Below, one piece after another: positions 5,203 to 7,056 of a DNA stretch of 7,056 nucleotides (its first letter is position 1; each line of letters begins with the position of its first letter). Below the pieces are notes generated by a model, which made no database searches, was not told the DNA's origin, and worked only from the letters and a program-made list of their open reading frames with translations. A program made the position numbers and the translations under genes. The stretch spans positions 1 to 7,056 of the forward strand of contig JBAZPL010000138.1 of the NCBI GenBank assembly GCA_041648155.1, given 5' to 3'. Source of the stretch: SSS58A sp041648155 (lineage in GTDB: Bacteria > Krumholzibacteriota > Krumholzibacteriia > Krumholzibacteriales > Krumholzibacteriaceae).

Positions 5203-7056
5203 GGCGGATATTGATCGTAATGACGGCATGCGCGCTGCTCGTGCCGGGAGCCGCGCTCGCGGAGAGCGGCGACTGGGAGATTTTCGTGAGCGCGAGCGCG
5301 ATCAACCGGATCAACTGCGTCGGCGATTCGATCTGGTGCTCGACGAGGGGCGGGATTCTCATCTTCAACCTCGGCGATTCATCGTTCGTTCAGCATCTCG
5401 ACGGTCTCGGATTCCGTTCGACCGACGTTTCGTGCGTCACGAGGGACGATCGCGGAAGCGTATGGGCGAGCTTCACGACGAGCGGTATCGCGCGGATCGA
5501 CCATTTCGGGAGCGCCCAGCCCTCGGTGAAACTCTACAACTCGACGATCGACGGCCTCATGAGCGACAGCGTCACCTGCATTGCCTCGGCGGGGGACGAC
5601 GTCTACTACGGCTCCACGGGCGGGATCGCGAAGTTTTATGACAACCTTCATTCCCTCGAACCGATTCTCTCGGACAGCCTCGAAGGAGTGTTCGTGCGCG
5701 ATCTCCTCGTGCGGGGGGATACGCTCTGGATAGCCTGCGAGAGAGGCGTCGCTCGCTTCCTGCGGAACACATTCAACTTTACGATGTACCGCATCGGGAA
5801 CGTCACCTCGCTGTGCGCGCATGCGGGAGCGATTCACGTCGCGGGAGCGAACGGCGTGCAGCGCTTCGACGGGAGCGCCTGGGTGTCGCTCGGCCGGCCC
5901 GACGGACTCGTTCCCCTCGCGCTCGCCTCGGGGACGGGGACGCTCTACTGCGTCACCAATGGGGGAGCGTACCGGCGGGACGGATCGTTGTGGACGAACA
6001 TAACGGCGAATATGAAGACCCTGTTCTCCCAGAAATATACGATCTGGTCGGCATATAATACTCTCAAAACGGTTGCCGTCGATCCTCGAGGGACCGTATG
6101 GGTCGCCGGTCTCGAAGCGCAGATCAACCGTGGCTCATACCTCTCCGCGTATCTTTCGAATTCGTGGATCAACAAGGCGCCCGAGAACCTTTCCCAGAAC
6201 GGGATCGTCGCGCTGAGCATCGCTTCCGGGCAGGGAATCTGGGCCAGCACACGGTACTTCGGGATCAGTTTCCGCTCGAACGACGGCCGATGGATGACGT
6301 ATTCGAAGATGCGGACGCCCACGGACGAGGCCGGACTATCCTATTATCTGAATAACATCGCGTTTCTTCACGATTCGCAGGGGTATCTGTGGTGCGGCGC
6401 TTTTCTCGATCTCGACCGTGTCAAGATCAACGTCCCGTTCATCAAAACGGACGACGAATGGGAGCATTACGCGCTGAACGAGGGGACGATCACCACGAAC
6501 CGTTTCGTCAGGGCGAAGGAAGACCCGGAGGGGAACCGGTGGTTTCTCTCCGATGACGTGCTCGGGGAGCAGGGACAGCTCGGGATCAACATTCTCAAGG
6601 CGGACGGCACCGCATGGCTCAGTGTCACGCCGTCGCCGGACGGGATGGCGGGGGGGAGCGTTTTCGACGTCTCCTTCGGCGCGGGCGGCGTTGCCTATCT
6701 CGCCCTCAGAGGCTACGGCGTCCAGGCGTGGTACACGGGCGGTTTCGATTGGGCTCACCTGAGCGATCTCGCGAGCGACGGATGGAACACGCTCGTCGAG
6801 CCCGGGGATCTCGCCAGCAAGGAGCTCTACGCCGTCGAGAGCGGGAGCGACGGCGCCGTCTGGGTCGGCACGGCGAGCGGTCTCGTGCGCTGGAAAACGG
6901 GCGCCATCGATTCGTTCACCATCAAGACGAGCCCCGGCGAGCGGGGGCTCATCGGCGCCGCCGTGTTCGATCTCGAGTTCGACGGAGCGGGAAACCTCTG
7001 GGTCGGCACCGAGCAAGGACTCAACAAAATAACCCCGGACGGCGCGATCGAGGCGT
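5199..7056 (+). CDS. Secreted beta-propeller protein with Reg_prop/PorZ-like repeats (3' partial)
   Basis: The frame is open from the GTG at 5199 to the last base (619 codons, no stop), so the C terminus is missing. Residues 1-21 are a type I signal peptide: two arginines (R2, R3), a hydrophobic core, and AALA before E22. The rest is a series of propeller blades, each with a strand-turn-strand of the form G-x-hydrophobic-W-x-x-T/S-x-x-G-hydrophobic: GDSIWCSTRGGILIF (42-56), GSVWASFTTSGIARI (86-100), DDVYYGSTGGIAKF (133-146), GDTLWIACERGVARF (173-187), HVAGANGVQRF (213-223), TLYCVTNGGAYRR (248-260), GTVWVAG (298-304), QGIWAS (345-350), GYLWCG (395-400), VAYLALRGYGVQAW (498-511), GAVWVGTASGLVRW (552-565), and GNLWVGTEQGLNKI (598-611). 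That is at least 12 blades, enough for two propellers. The start resembles the PorZ propeller of type IX secretion. The alternative is the sensor half of a hybrid two-component kinase, whose kinase part would lie beyond the window. Its glycan-gene context favours an exported structural or secretion protein. Confidence 0.82.
   Translation, partial: MRRILIVMTACALLVPGAALAESGDWEIFVSASAINRINCVGDSIWCSTRGGILIFNLGDSSFVQHLDGLGFRSTDVSCVTRDDRGSVWASFTTSGIARIDHFGSAQPSVKLYNSTIDGLMSDSVTCIASAGDDVYYGSTGGIAKFYDNLHSLEPILSDSLEGVFVRDLLVRGDTLWIACERGVARFLRNTFNFTMYRIGNVTSLCAHAGAIHVAGANGVQRFDGSAWVSLGRPDGLVPLALASGTGTLYCVTNGGAYRRDGSLWTNITANMKTLFSQKYTIWSAYNTLKTVAVDPRGTVWVAGLEAQINRGSYLSAYLSNSWINKAPENLSQNGIVALSIASGQGIWASTRYFGISFRSNDGRWMTYSKMRTPTDEAGLSYYLNNIAFLHDSQGYLWCGAFLDLDRVKINVPFIKTDDEWEHYALNEGTITTNRFVRAKEDPEGNRWFLSDDVLGEQGQLGINILKADGTAWLSVTPSPDGMAGGSVFDVSFGAGGVAYLALRGYGVQAWYTGGFDWAHLSDLASDGWNTLVEPGDLASKELYAVESGSDGAVWVGTASGLVRWKTGAIDSFTIKTSPGERGLIGAAVFDLEFDGAGNLWVGTEQGLNKITPDGAIEA

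Noticed and set aside
3079..5229. A 716-codon open frame on the minus strand opposite the fusion gene
   Set aside because: Its composition is dominated by R, E, D, A and P in low-complexity fashion, with no domain motif. It is the antisense shadow of a GC-rich gene whose + strand frame shows clear GT2 and sugar-transferase motifs.
5199..5261. Lipoprotein signal with Cys11 of the propeller protein
   Set aside because: The residues before C11 (VMTA) do not form a lipobox, and the hydrophobic core continues past it to a good type I cleavage site after AALA.
5199..7056. Four D-S/T-(aliphatic) tripeptides (at residues 43, 123, 159, 174) as Bacteroides-type O-glycosylation sites
   Set aside because: The motif is short and expected by chance, two of the four sit in the repeated blade turn, and the organism is not shown to have that system.

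Overview
The window is a compact, GC-rich (roughly 60% by eye) bacterial segment with four genes, all on the + strand. They are packed like one operon: 4 bases between genes 1 and 2, 13 to 19 bases between genes 2 and 3 (depending on the start used), and a 4-base GTGA overlap between genes 3 and 4. Both outer genes run off the window. No RNA gene, mobile element, CRISPR array, terminator or promoter is visible, and no gene-free stretch exceeds about 20 bases.

Layout: (1) 2-2383, a polytopic YfhO-family membrane protein, predicted GT-C-type glycosyltransferase, 5' end outside the window. (2) 2388-3107, a soluble GT2 enzyme of the polyprenyl-phosphate mannose synthase (DPM1/Ppm1-like) type. (3) 3127-5202, a fusion of a WbbL-like GT2 glycosyltransferase, four membrane helices, a Rossmann-like domain and a C-terminal sugar-transferase (WbaP/WcaJ-type phosphoglycosyl transferase) domain whose catalytic motifs are eroded. 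(4) 5199 to the right edge, a secreted beta-propeller protein (Reg_prop/PorZ-like repeats) with a clear signal peptide. Its frame stays open to the last base, so a search for stop-terminated ORFs would miss it.

How they may work together (inference): gene 2 makes a polyprenyl-phosphate-linked sugar on the cytoplasmic face. Gene 1 is a plausible user of that donor on the outer face, as in the Bacillus/Listeria CsbB-GtcA-YfhO type of three-component glycosylation, although no GtrA/GtcA flippase is seen here. Gene 3 adds a sugar during assembly of a lipid-linked glycan. Gene 4 is an exported propeller protein translationally coupled to this glycan machinery.

Organism: the GC content, the GTG starts and the mix of YfhO, GT2/PGT fusion and PorZ/Reg_prop-like propeller suggest an FCB-group or related uncultured Gram-negative lineage (for example Eisenbacteria, Krumholzibacteria or Latescibacteria). 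This is a low-confidence impression from gene style, with no marker gene present.

The most notable points are the eroded sugar-transferase domain on an otherwise intact fusion protein, the YfhO plus polyprenyl-phosphate sugar synthase pair without a flippase, and the co-translated PorZ-like secreted propeller protein.
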